A stretch of 64,000 bases of DNA from Pirellulales bacterium. GTDB lineage: Bacteria > Planctomycetota > Planctomycetia > Pirellulales > Lacipirellulaceae. The stretch lies in NCBI GenBank assembly GCA_022841705.1, contig JALHQZ010000009.1:1-64000 (forward strand). Reading direction: 5' to 3'. Position 1 is the stretch's first letter. Each line of letters begins with the position of its first letter. Shown piece after piece: positions 37,201 to 44,307 of the stretch. The notes beneath the pieces are model-generated. The model was given only the letters and a program-made list of their open reading frames with translations. It searched no databases and was not told the origin of the DNA. A program made the translations under genes and the position numbers.

Positions 37201-38662
37201 CGGCGGAGCGGGAATCCTCGGCGCCGACACGGGCAGTGCACTGCACGGCTTCGGCACGATCAACACCGACATCGACTTCGACGGCGCGTCGAACCTCTTT
37301 GCCGACGACGGCACGTTGACCATCACTGGCGCCATTGTCGACGTTGCCCGAATCGGCACGAATGACGTCGATGGCGTATTGAACGTCGTCAATGCTTGGA
37401 ATACGCTCCCCGCCTCGTTCGTGACGCTTAATGGTGGGACCATCCAGGGCGGAACGATGACCATCGACAATGCCAACGCGGTGAGTGGATTTGGCACAAT
37501 CGCATCGCGCGTGATCAACAACACGGGCATTCGCGCGTCCGGCGGCACGTTGGTGGTGCAGACCGCCGGCAACGACAACGATTGGGACGGCGCGGCCAAC
37601 AACGCTTCCTTGCACGCGCAAAGTAATTCAACTCTCGAACTTCGCGACAACGCCACCTTCGGGTTTACTGGGGCTGTCTCCATGTTCTCCGGCGGCAAGG
37701 TTTTCGCGAATGGATTCGCGCTTGATTTCAATCCAGGATCGTCCTTGTCCCTCAATTCCAATGGTACGTACGAATCGACAAGTTCCACCGACCTTGGCGG
37801 CGTCGTAACGACCAGCGCTGGCTCAGCCTCGACGATCAAGGTTCAGAACAACTTTTTTCTCACGTTTGAGTCGACCAATATGACTTCATTGGTGGCTGAC
37901 CTTCGATTGCAGAACAACAACATCATCATCGAACAAGGCGCCGCCTTCAGCGGCGGAGGAGCGCTCGTAATCCCTGACGGCAGCCACATGGTGGCCGAGA
38001 ATTTAGCGAACATCGGCGTGCTGCTCGACATGCAAGGCGCCTTCCGCCCCGGCAATTCGGAGGGGATCGGCCGCGTGGACCTATTTGATTACCAGCAAGC
38101 GAATACAGGCGAATTATTCGTCGAGCTCACCGGCACGGCGCTCAACGCCTTCGACCGGTTGGTGGCGAGCGGCGACGTGGTGCTCGATGGCTTCCTAAGC
38201 ATAGATATTGACGGAGCGTTTGTCCCCTCGCTTGGCCAGACATTCAACATCATTACCGGCAACACCGTAACGGGGGCCTTCGATTACAAGGATGTCTCCG
38301 GGATGCCCGCGGGACTCGCCTTCCGCATCAATTATCTGTCGAACGCCGTGCAGCTTGAGGTCGTCACGAAGCCCACCTACGCCGCCGACTTCGACGACGA
38401 CGGCGACGTGGACCAAACAGACTACGCCATCTGGGAAGGCGCCTTCAACCTTAACCAACTCGGCGACGCCAATGGCGACAACATCTCCGACGCGTCCGAC
38501 TACACGATTTGGCGCGATACATTCGGCTCCGTGCCGGGGGCGGCGGTCGTGAATGGGGCGGCCGTGCCGGAACCGGCGGGAGTGGTCATAGTGGCGGTTG
38601 TTGCGATCCTGGCCGCCGCGTCGAAACTCAGCCGACTCACTCGCCGCAGGCGAGCTCTGTAG
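34280..38662 (+). CDS. Giant PEP-CTERM surface protein with beta-strand repeats and dockerin-like module
   Basis: 1460 residues. The ATG at 34280 follows a GGGAG box. A signal peptide (GLRWLVVAVFLLASVSGSFA) precedes a start like autotransporter-associated repeats (TWIGGNVDWVDAGAATNWNP). The body to about residue 1340 consists of Asn/Thr/Val/Gly-rich short strands (NVTISDAAGNFNWDG and similar), as in parallel beta-helix proteins. Residues 1368-1414 carry two Ca loops of dockerin type (DFDDDGDVDQTDY, DANGDNISDASDY). The C-terminus has VPEP at 1429, a hydrophobic helix and RRRR, a PEP-CTERM signal for exosortase processing. No exosortase is in the window. Probably an adhesin or envelope/matrix protein. 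Long open frames on the opposite strand are composition effects. Confidence 0.9.
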   Translation: MAVCSARGLRWLVVAVFLLASVSGSFALDRTWIGGNVDWVDAGAATNWNPNDEPDSDDRAIFNSANGVNLGSNNTVNGLALSGGIDLNTNGFDLTVDGLVEVGGASTNLFIGGAAGSIDADDVTINASGVIELAGGTLAMNEEVGTSLLDINVGGVLQGNGLISFADDPAVPTTMLVNDGVLTGLSRGVTIFSPPPIGMLQITGLGANARLDLDGATETGVVNINRNQTIATDMPLSDTFNGTLNLFHNSEYQAGQIFTLGAGGSIVANNGFVAGGLGFPDVPADVAIIDVASLVQTGGTINVADTDGTLNIDSQFTMSGGTFTNFGTVIFNGVTNITTAAGYDPSDVNSQTIVNANVTISDAAGNFNWDGNGAADTTVNGTSVLSITANQIDAGDDVFGGTLTLNEGADASVNVAATSWTAAGSIVKNGEFATSTISGDRVNVTGSVTVNSGALDMPATTLASTASVTTNALLTLGSASEFSGPTTLAGTGILRMEGTSTVLANTTVNVATFDWDGLGTGTGHTINSGVTFTINSITLDSDGDMDDPLILAGNLSQLVVNNANGLTQWTMNGVVTGNASTAGTATIGGTSRMIVANVINVDGNTTINAPVTLNRAGLVADIDAGMTLDVTSSATTYVSGTIDGAGTFDPGTSNTVTGDFAINADRFDFDGGTWTVESGATLTFNAAVDYEPDSVTNSFESTIVLNNGAIFANVADPAVVMNGTLNMNASGGFNAAEWQGDAIDIGNDAGLLDANLNVTGDGNANSQARFFAPVTFMSDADVDVPAGASLVFNRPVTFNSVNAANNAEFTGAGTMIFSDDVVVNETTILNMVGGTVDLDGNDAVGDFVNIDAPLTINAATLSGFGRVNGGGGVNTLDVNNSVGTGVLTVNLDSSTAEWTLNGPGVMNLVNDNVDATLLAGSDVNINGQLIVVGDVRTTARLDVAGVVNINTAGQPLRLAGGTTSDPNMLLGGTIGGAGILGADTGSALHGFGTINTDIDFDGASNLFADDGTLTITGAIVDVARIGTNDVDGVLNVVNAWNTLPASFVTLNGGTIQGGTMTIDNANAVSGFGTIASRVINNTGIRASGGTLVVQTAGNDNDWDGAANNASLHAQSNSTLELRDNATFGFTGAVSMFSGGKVFANGFALDFNPGSSLSLNSNGTYESTSSTDLGGVVTTSAGSASTIKVQNNFFLTFESTNMTSLVADLRLQNNNIIIEQGAAFSGGGALVIPDGSHMVAENLANIGVLLDMQGAFRPGNSEGIGRVDLFDYQQANTGELFVELTGTALNAFDRLVASGDVVLDGFLSIDIDGAFVPSLGQTFNIITGNTVTGAFDYKDVSGMPAGLAFRINYLSNAVQLEVVTKPTYAADFDDDGDVDQTDYAIWEGAFNLNQLGDANGDNISDASDYTIWRDTFGSVPGAAVVNGAAVPEPAGVVIVAVVAILAAASKLSRLTRRRRAL

Positions 38663-39078
38663 CAAATTGCCGCCAAAACCAAATTCCAGAAATGGCCCCG
38701 GATCGATGATATTGGGCGAAGCGCTTCCGAATCACTGAATTCGCTTGCATGCAACTTGAGTGAATTATGCACTCTACCTTGTCGCGCCAGTCGCATAAAC
38801 CTTCCCGATTCCGAGGATATCCACACGCGCTCTCTTCGAGCGGAAGTTTGCGCGGAGGGTGAACCGATCATGGGTCGGGTGCTCATCGGCCCGCGGCGTG
38901 ATAGGTGGACCGGCGAGACAACGCAGACGTTCTAAATTACCAAACCGTTCAAAGTTCGCGCACCACACCGCCGATACTTTCAGTGCCAGCAGTTGAGTGA
39001 GTCATGTGGCCAACACCCACACGACCCACTCGGCCTCGCAATGCACGATAAGTAGCAAGCGGGGCATGAGGTACTCCG
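38663..39078. other. Intergenic region without a supported gene
   Basis: About 415 bp after the giant PEP-CTERM gene. Short frames on both strands have no ribosome binding site or recognisable similarity. No strong terminator hairpin with a T run was found. Confidence 0.4.
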
Positions 39079-39366
39079 ATGCAGGAAGCTGACGAGCGAA
39101 TCCCGGATGTTGACGCACTACGGTCGTACGTCAACCACACGCTTTGCCAGTACGACAATTTGGAAGTGGGAAGTTTCTCGCTGAGCGAGCGGCCCGTGTG
39201 GGTCGCCGGCCGGCTGGGGGCGCTGCACTTCTGCTTGCACGGACCCCGCATGCTTCGCTTGATGGCGATTTGGGATCTCGCCGCCAACCGGATTCTGTTT
39301 TACGGTTCGCGGGGCGAACGATTCTTAGTGACGCAATTGGCCGAAAGTCCGGCGATGGCGGCTTGA
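39079..39366 (+). CDS. Small unknown protein
   Basis: 95 residues. The ATG at 39079 has TGAGGT about 8 nt upstream, which supports translation. The sequence is mixed alpha/beta with central WVAGRLGALHFCLHGPRMLRLMAIWDLAANRILFYGSRGERF, a plausible small globular domain, but no family is recognised. No signal peptide or membrane helix. It lies upstream of csrA, separated by a large palindrome, and is probably its own transcript. Such short conserved proteins are frequent in planctomycetes; function is unknown. Confidence 0.65.
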   Translation: MQEADERIPDVDALRSYVNHTLCQYDNLEVGSFSLSERPVWVAGRLGALHFCLHGPRMLRLMAIWDLAANRILFYGSRGERFLVTQLAESPAMAA

Positions 39367-39385
39367 GAATCTTTTCCAAGATACG

Positions 39386-39560
39386 GATTCACCACAGAGA
39401 GCACGGAGGGCACAGAGGAGGGAAGAGAAAGTGACGGGGGATTCGATTGGTCATTTCGGCTTGGTCATGGCGGAGAGAAATGACCAATGTCCAAGCCGAA
39501 ATGACCAATAATCTCGCGAGCTTTTTCTCTCTGTGTCCTCTGTGCTCTCTGTGGTGAATC
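39386..39560. repeat. Composite palindrome: outer 19-bp repeat enclosing a second palindrome
   Basis: Outer arms GATTCACCACAGAGAGCAC (39386-39404) and its exact complement (39542-39560) flank an inner palindrome at 39445-39509 whose arms (GATTGGTCATTTCGGCTTGG and its complement) are the same family as at 14712-14781. The outer arm extends as CACAGAGGA units with imperfect pairing. Placed between the small unknown gene and csrA. Confidence 0.85.
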
Positions 39561-39645
39561 TTAGGCTTGGAACTCAAAATCGGGCTCGTGTTGTAAGACG
39601 AAGAGGCTGCTGGCACCGCGAAACGAAAAGTTTCGCGTTCGTGGT

Positions 39646-39674
39646 TGACCAGTGTACAAGGGCATGGTATACAG
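39646..39674 (+). promoter_or_regulatory. Candidate csrA promoter
   Basis: TTGACC (39646-39651) and TATACA (39669-39674) are 17 bp apart, with five of six matches to each consensus box. Transcription would start near 39681, giving a leader of about 57 nt before the csrA ATG at 39738. Confidence 0.6.
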
Positions 39675-39737
39675 GCGATCAGTCACGCCATTCCCCTTGG
39701 CCTTCGCATAGAACAACTCTCACGCAGGAGCCCCGCG

Positions 39738-39929
39738 ATGCTCGTTCTTTCTCGCAAGGAATCTCAGCGAATTCGGTTGGGTGAGTCGATTGTGATCACC
39801 GTCGTAAAATTGGGTGGTGATAAGGTGCGGATCGGGATTGAAGCCCCCAGCGACGTGCTGGTGCTGCGGGATGAACTAGAGACCTGGGATTCGGCCGCGG
39901 CGCCGGCGCGACTGGCGCACTCGGCTTAG
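39738..39929 (+). CDS. csrA: Carbon storage regulator CsrA
   Basis: RNA-binding homodimer that controls translation by binding GGA-containing leader hairpins. 63 residues starting MLVLSRKESQRIRLGESIVI, with the conserved RNA-contacting edge R6 region and GIEAPSDVLVLRDEL. The start at 39738 is the family start; an upstream in-frame extension is excluded. The ribosome binding site CAGGAG (39725-39730) itself contains a GGA, the usual CsrA target, so autorepression is plausible. CsrA often governs flagellar and carbon genes, but none is beside it here. Confidence 0.95.
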   Translation: MLVLSRKESQRIRLGESIVITVVKLGGDKVRIGIEAPSDVLVLRDELETWDSAAAPARLAHSA

Positions 39930-39938
39930 CGCTAGGCT

Positions 39939-40160
39939 GGGTGGCACTGACTTTCGGCCGGTTCTCGGTGACCAACAGGAAAAACCCTGTCGGCCGAATG
40001 TCAGTGCGGCCCCGGTCTCCAACTAACGCAGCGCCGTGGGCAGCGAAACGGCCGCAGGTGAACCTATCCCTTTCCCACGGACTTGCGTCCGCCCCGACAT
40101 TTGGCCGGCGGAATCTGTTCTGCTGACAAAGTCTAACCCGGCGGAAAGTCGGGGCCGCCC
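39939..40160. repeat. Nested palindromic element, copy 2 (degenerate)
   Basis: Starts 10 bp after csrA with GGGTGGCACTGACTTTCGGC, which matches the left arm of the element at 12650-12842 except for one base. An inner GTCGGCCGAATGTCAGTGCGGC arm (39989-40010) and the two right arms (about 40091-40109 and 40139-40160) are recognisable but more diverged. It is probably a decayed copy of the same mobile or repeat family and might also form the csrA transcript end. Confidence 0.7.
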
Positions 40161-40255
40161 CTAAAACTCCTCTCAAATATCCCAAAATACGCATTTTCTC
40201 CGGCGAAAATTGGCCGTTCGTGCGCAAAATCGCGTAATTCGGACGCAGAGATTTT

Positions 40256-40284
40256 TTGACATCCGCTAGCGGTTGCATTACATT
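40256..40284 (+). promoter_or_regulatory. Candidate promoter of the DUF1501-PPC-DUF1549-cytochrome gene set
   Basis: A perfect TTGACA (40256-40261) and TACATT (40279-40284) are 17 bp apart. If used, the leader before the DUF1501 start is about 310 nt, unusually long, with no convincing small gene in it. A TATACAAT string near 40424 lacks a -35. Confidence 0.55.
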
Positions 40285-40603
40285 CGCGCTTGTCGGTTTG
40301 GCGCCTCGATTGGGGGAGCCGGGCCGAATCGAGTGTTTTGTTACTCGTTCCTTGTAGAGCGGATTGGCGTCCGCCGCCGAATTTCCCTCACCGGCTACTG
40401 GTGAGCCTGCCCCCGACCGCCGGTATACAATAGCCGCGGCGGGAACCTTTCCTGCCAACTCCCTGCCGTGCAAGCGGCGACACGTTTCCAACATGCTGTC
40501 GCCGCTATGCGGCGGCAACCCTCCCGGCGGTCTCATTTCTTACAGCATTCCCGATGCGCTGCGAGAACGGAAACCGCTCACACGAACACGAGGAGTACCT
40601 GCG

Positions 40604-41914
40604 ATGGCTCGTCACGGTGGATCGAAGTATTCGCGGCGTGGATTTTTACAAGCGGGCGCCGCCGCGGGGCTGGGCGTTTCGCTCGCCGAGTTTTTGGCGA
40701 TTGAAAAAGCCCAGGCGGCCAGCAATCTGTTCGCCCAGCCGAAGCAGATCGCCAAAAGCATGATTCACATCACGCTCGAAGGGGGTATGGCGTCACAGGA
40801 GTCGTTCGACCCCAAGCCGTTCGCGCCGATTGAGTATCGCGGCGAACTCAAGAGCATCGCCACCAAGATTCCAGGCGAACAGTTCAGCGAACTCTTGGGC
40901 AACACGGCGAACGTGGCGGATAAGCTCACCATTGTGCGCTCGCTCACGCACGGCGAAGCGGCGCACGAGCGCGGGCAGCACTCAATGCTCACGGGTTATC
41001 GCCCCAGCCCGGCGCTGCAGTACCCCAGCTACGGCAGCGTGGTCAGCCACGAGTTCGGCCCCCGTAAAAACTTGCCGGCTTACATTTGTATTCCGGGCGA
41101 GCCGAATCCCTACGCCGGTTCGGGTTACTTGAGTTCCGCTTACGGTCCGTTTAGCGTGGGCGACGATCCGGCCCGCGATGGTTTCCAGGTGCGCGACCTC
41201 AGCCTGCCCGGCGGCGTGGATGAGGCACGCTTCGCACGCCGGAAACAGGCGCTCGACATCGTGAACCACGAGTTCACTTCGGCGACAACGGCGGACTCCG
41301 TCAACGCGATGGGGACCTTCTACGAACGGGCGTTCGACTTGGTGAACTCACCCGCGGCGCGAGAAGCGTTCAACATCGCGGCGGAAGCGCCGGAAGTGCG
41401 CGATCGCTATGGACGAAACCAAGCAGGTCAGCGAATGCTACTGGCGCGGCGGCTGGTTGAGGCGGGCGCTCGGTTCATCACCCTCAGCTACGGCGGGTGG
41501 GATCATCACCAGAACATCACCGGCAACATGCGGGCGCAATTGCCCGCGTTCGACCAGGCGTTCGCCACGCTGATCAACGATCTCGACGAGCGCGGCCTGT
41601 TGGCTGAAACGTTGGTGGTCGTAACGACCGAGTTCGGCCGGACGCCCAAGATCAACAAAGATGGGGGCCGCGATCACTGGGCAAAAGTGTTTAGCGTGGC
41701 GCTCGCCGGCGGCGGCATCAAACGCGGCGCGATTGTCGGCAACTCCGGCCCCACCGCCAGCGAGCCGGAAGATATGCCGATCACACCCGAAGATTTGGCG
41801 ACCACGCTCTACCACCAACTGGGCATCGCAGCGGAGAAGGAACTGATGGCGCCAGGCGATCGGCCGATTGAAATCGTGAAGGGTGGCCGCGTGGTGACGG
41901 AACTGTTGGGTTAG
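40604..41914 (+). CDS. DUF1501 domain protein, Tat-exported
   Basis: About 436 residues from the ATG at 40604, preceded by AGGAG at 40591; the upstream in-frame stretch is not protein-like. A Tat signal is visible (SRRGFLQAGAAAGLGVSLAE, RR at residues 11-12), so a folded protein is exported. DUF1501 belongs to the alkaline-phosphatase/sulfatase-like fold; blocks such as HGEAAHERGQHSMLTGYRPS, TTEFGRTPKIN and GGRDHWAKVFSVALAGGG are typical. In planctomycetes it is nearly always encoded with DUF1549/DUF1553 cytochrome-type proteins, as here (44308-46737). Activity is not established. First gene of a plus-strand set reaching 49235. Confidence 0.92.
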   Translation: MARHGGSKYSRRGFLQAGAAAGLGVSLAEFLAIEKAQAASNLFAQPKQIAKSMIHITLEGGMASQESFDPKPFAPIEYRGELKSIATKIPGEQFSELLGNTANVADKLTIVRSLTHGEAAHERGQHSMLTGYRPSPALQYPSYGSVVSHEFGPRKNLPAYICIPGEPNPYAGSGYLSSAYGPFSVGDDPARDGFQVRDLSLPGGVDEARFARRKQALDIVNHEFTSATTADSVNAMGTFYERAFDLVNSPAAREAFNIAAEAPEVRDRYGRNQAGQRMLLARRLVEAGARFITLSYGGWDHHQNITGNMRAQLPAFDQAFATLINDLDERGLLAETLVVVTTEFGRTPKINKDGGRDHWAKVFSVALAGGGIKRGAIVGNSGPTASEPEDMPITPEDLATTLYHQLGIAAEKELMAPGDRPIEIVKGGRVVTELLG

Positions 41915-41925
41915 CGAATTCTTAT

Positions 41926-41987
41926 GCTCGGACCAGGAGGCCGAGCGAACAGATTGAACCTCGAGCGCTCGGCCTAGGAGGCCAAGC
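41926..41987. repeat. Tandem hairpins of CTCGGCCTAGGAGGCC type
   Basis: GCTCGG-accaggagg-CCGAGC (41926-41946) is followed by a related GCTCGGCCTAGGAGGCCAAGC (41967-41987), both in the 81-bp gap between the DUF1501 and PPC genes. The AGGAGG in each unit also looks like a ribosome binding site, though it is 8 or more nt from the PPC start. Confidence 0.55.
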
Positions 41988-41995
41988 TACAACCG

Positions 41996-44305
41996 ATGTT
42001 AAGAATAACTTTTCTCCTCCTCGCTCTCACGCCGCTCGCCGGCTTAGCGGCAGAGGCGCGCCTGCAAGTCTTGGAACCGCAAGGCGCCCAACGCGGCACG
42101 GAGGTGCAGGTCACGCTGCGTGGCCCGCGGATCGGCCAAGAACCGCAGCAGATTTTGTGCGAACGGCCCGGCCTCGAAGTGCTGGAACTCAAGGCGGAGA
42201 ACAACGACACGGTCCTCGCCAAGTTCAAGCTCGCGCCCGACGCAGCGCTCGGGCCGATCCCGCTCCGCATTCGCACCACCACCGGCCTGTCGAACGTGTT
42301 TCCGTTTATGGTCGGCAACCTGCCAGAGCAGAAGGAGGCCGAACCGAATAACGATCTCGAACACGCCCAAGCGGTTCCGCTCGGCGCGACTGTGAACGGC
42401 CTGGTGCAGTACGAAGATGTTGATTATTTCGTGATTGAAGCTGCGGAAGGGGATCGCATTTCGGTGGAGCTGGAAGGCCTTCGGCTCGCGCGCACGTTCT
42501 TCGACGCCGCCGTCGCCGTTCTCGATGAGAAAAAGTTCGAGCTGGCCGCTTGCGACGACACGCCGGCTACGCGGCAAGACCCGTCGCTCAGCGTCATCGC
42601 GCCGAAAGCCGGCAAATACTATGTACAGTTGCGTGAAGCGGCCTACCAAGGCAACGACGCCTGCACCTATCGGCTGCACATCGGCAAGTTCCCGCGGCCG
42701 CTGGCGGCGTTCCCTCCGGGCGGTAAGCCAGGCGAAACGCTGCAAGTGAAGTGGCTCGGTCCCGGCGCGCCAGCGGAAACGCAGGCCGTCACACTCCCCA
42801 CGGCGGCGACCGAAAGTTTCATCGCTACGCCGACCGATGCGAATGGCGCCGCGCCCACTGGATTGCCGCTGCGAGTGAACGACCTCACGGTCGTCACCGA
42901 AGCCGAGCCAAATAATTCGCTTGACCAAGGCAACTCTTGCGAAGCGAGCGGCGCTTGCCACGGTGTCATCGGCGAGCCGGGCGACTACGACCACTATAAA
43001 TTCACCGCCAAGCAGGGCCAAGTAATTGACATCCGCGTCTTTGCTCGGCGATTGCGTTCGCCACTTGACCCGATTCTGCGGGTCTTCAACGCCAAGAACG
43101 AATGGGTCGCCGGCAACGATGACGATGCGGGCCAACCCGACAGCTATATCCGCTTCACCGCGCCGGCCGACGGCGAGTACCGGTTGCAACTGGAAGACCA
43201 ATTGAAAGCTGGGGGTGAAGCGTATGTGTACCGGATTGAAATGACGGCGCCCTTTGCCGCGGCCGACCTGCGCGTGGAAGACCGCCGCTATTATGAGCCG
43301 ACCACAATCGAAGTGCCGCAGGGGGGCAAAACGGCGGCGATGTTCACCATCGGCCGGCGCGATGTCGGCGGCGACATGCAGCTTGACCTCCCCGAATTGC
43401 CCGCCGGCGTGACCGTGGAAGTCCCACCGCTGGCCGGCGACTTCTATCGTGTGCCGGTGATCTTCTCAGCCACCCCGGATGCAGCGCTCACCAGTGCTTA
43501 TGTGCCCGTCACCGCAAAACTGATCGGCGAAGGCCCCGCGGTCGCCACGAACTTTATGCAGCCAACCTTGTGGGTTCGCGGCGCCAACGAGCGCAACGTC
43601 TGGAGCAACTACGCCGAACGGCTGCCGGTGGCCGTCACGCCCGCTCGGCCCTTCACGCTGGAACTCGTGCCGCCGAAGTCACCGCTCGCGCGCACCGGCT
43701 CGAAAGATTTGAAAGTGATTGCGCATCGGGCGGAAGGCTTCACCAATCGCATCGCGGTCTACACGCTGTACGATCCGCCAGGCGTTTCGTCGAATCGTTC
43801 GCTCGGAATCGAAGCGGAAACGAGTGAAGCGAATGTTCCCGTCACTGCAAACGGCGACGCGTGGACGCGCGACTGGCCGATTTGCGTGGTGGGCGAAGTG
43901 AATGTCGACGGCGTTTACTTCACCAGCACGCAGTTCGCGCCGCTGAAGGTGGTGGAGCCGTACTTCAATCTTACCTTCCCCAGCGTCGCCGCTGTGCAAG
44001 GAAACTCTGTTGAGTATGTGGTGGCGATTGAACAGCGCACTCGCTTTACCGGCGCCGCGAAGGTCGAGCTTCAAGGCTTGCCGCCGGGAGCCACCGCGAC
44101 CGCCGCCGAATTCACAGCGGAGTCCAAAGAAGTGAAGTTCCAAATCACCCTGACCGCTGACGCTCGTGTCGGCCGGCACAAGTCGCTCTTCTGCCACATC
44201 ACCCATGATGAAGCAGGCGAAGCGGTCACCCACAACCTGGGCACGGGCGAATTGTGTATCGACCCCGTCCCGCAACCGGCTGCAGCACAAACGGCGAGCA
44301 AATAA
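41996..44305 (+). CDS. Secreted protein with two PPC domains
   Basis: 769 residues with a signal peptide (LRITFLLLALTPLAGLA). The N-terminal 100 residues are an Ig-like strand domain (QVLEPQGAQRGTEVQVTLRG). Two pre-peptidase C-terminal (PPC) beta-sandwiches follow, each introduced by an AEPNN motif (about residues 115 and 303) and containing DYFVIEA or DHYKFTA strands and Asp-rich loops likely to bind calcium. The C-terminal 300 residues are further beta-rich modules without a clear name. PPC domains usually sit on secreted hydrolases; no catalytic domain is seen here, so a binding or structural partner of the neighbouring DUF1501 and DUF1549/1553 proteins is likely. Confidence 0.9.
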   Translation: MLRITFLLLALTPLAGLAAEARLQVLEPQGAQRGTEVQVTLRGPRIGQEPQQILCERPGLEVLELKAENNDTVLAKFKLAPDAALGPIPLRIRTTTGLSNVFPFMVGNLPEQKEAEPNNDLEHAQAVPLGATVNGLVQYEDVDYFVIEAAEGDRISVELEGLRLARTFFDAAVAVLDEKKFELAACDDTPATRQDPSLSVIAPKAGKYYVQLREAAYQGNDACTYRLHIGKFPRPLAAFPPGGKPGETLQVKWLGPGAPAETQAVTLPTAATESFIATPTDANGAAPTGLPLRVNDLTVVTEAEPNNSLDQGNSCEASGACHGVIGEPGDYDHYKFTAKQGQVIDIRVFARRLRSPLDPILRVFNAKNEWVAGNDDDAGQPDSYIRFTAPADGEYRLQLEDQLKAGGEAYVYRIEMTAPFAAADLRVEDRRYYEPTTIEVPQGGKTAAMFTIGRRDVGGDMQLDLPELPAGVTVEVPPLAGDFYRVPVIFSATPDAALTSAYVPVTAKLIGEGPAVATNFMQPTLWVRGANERNVWSNYAERLPVAVTPARPFTLELVPPKSPLARTGSKDLKVIAHRAEGFTNRIAVYTLYDPPGVSSNRSLGIEAETSEANVPVTANGDAWTRDWPICVVGEVNVDGVYFTSTQFAPLKVVEPYFNLTFPSVAAVQGNSVEYVVAIEQRTRFTGAAKVELQGLPPGATATAAEFTAESKEVKFQITLTADARVGRHKSLFCHITHDEAGEAVTHNLGTGELCIDPVPQPAAAQTASK

Positions 44306-44307
44306 AT

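Noticed and set aside
34231..37839. Series of Val/Ser/Pro-rich minus-strand frames under the giant PEP-CTERM gene
   Set aside because: They follow from Asn/Thr/Val-rich repeats on the coding strand and have no start signals.
42935..42965. CEASGACHG in the second PPC domain as a haem site
   Set aside because: Spacing is five residues between the Cys, not CXXCH or CX4CH, and the residues align with an ordinary PPC strand.
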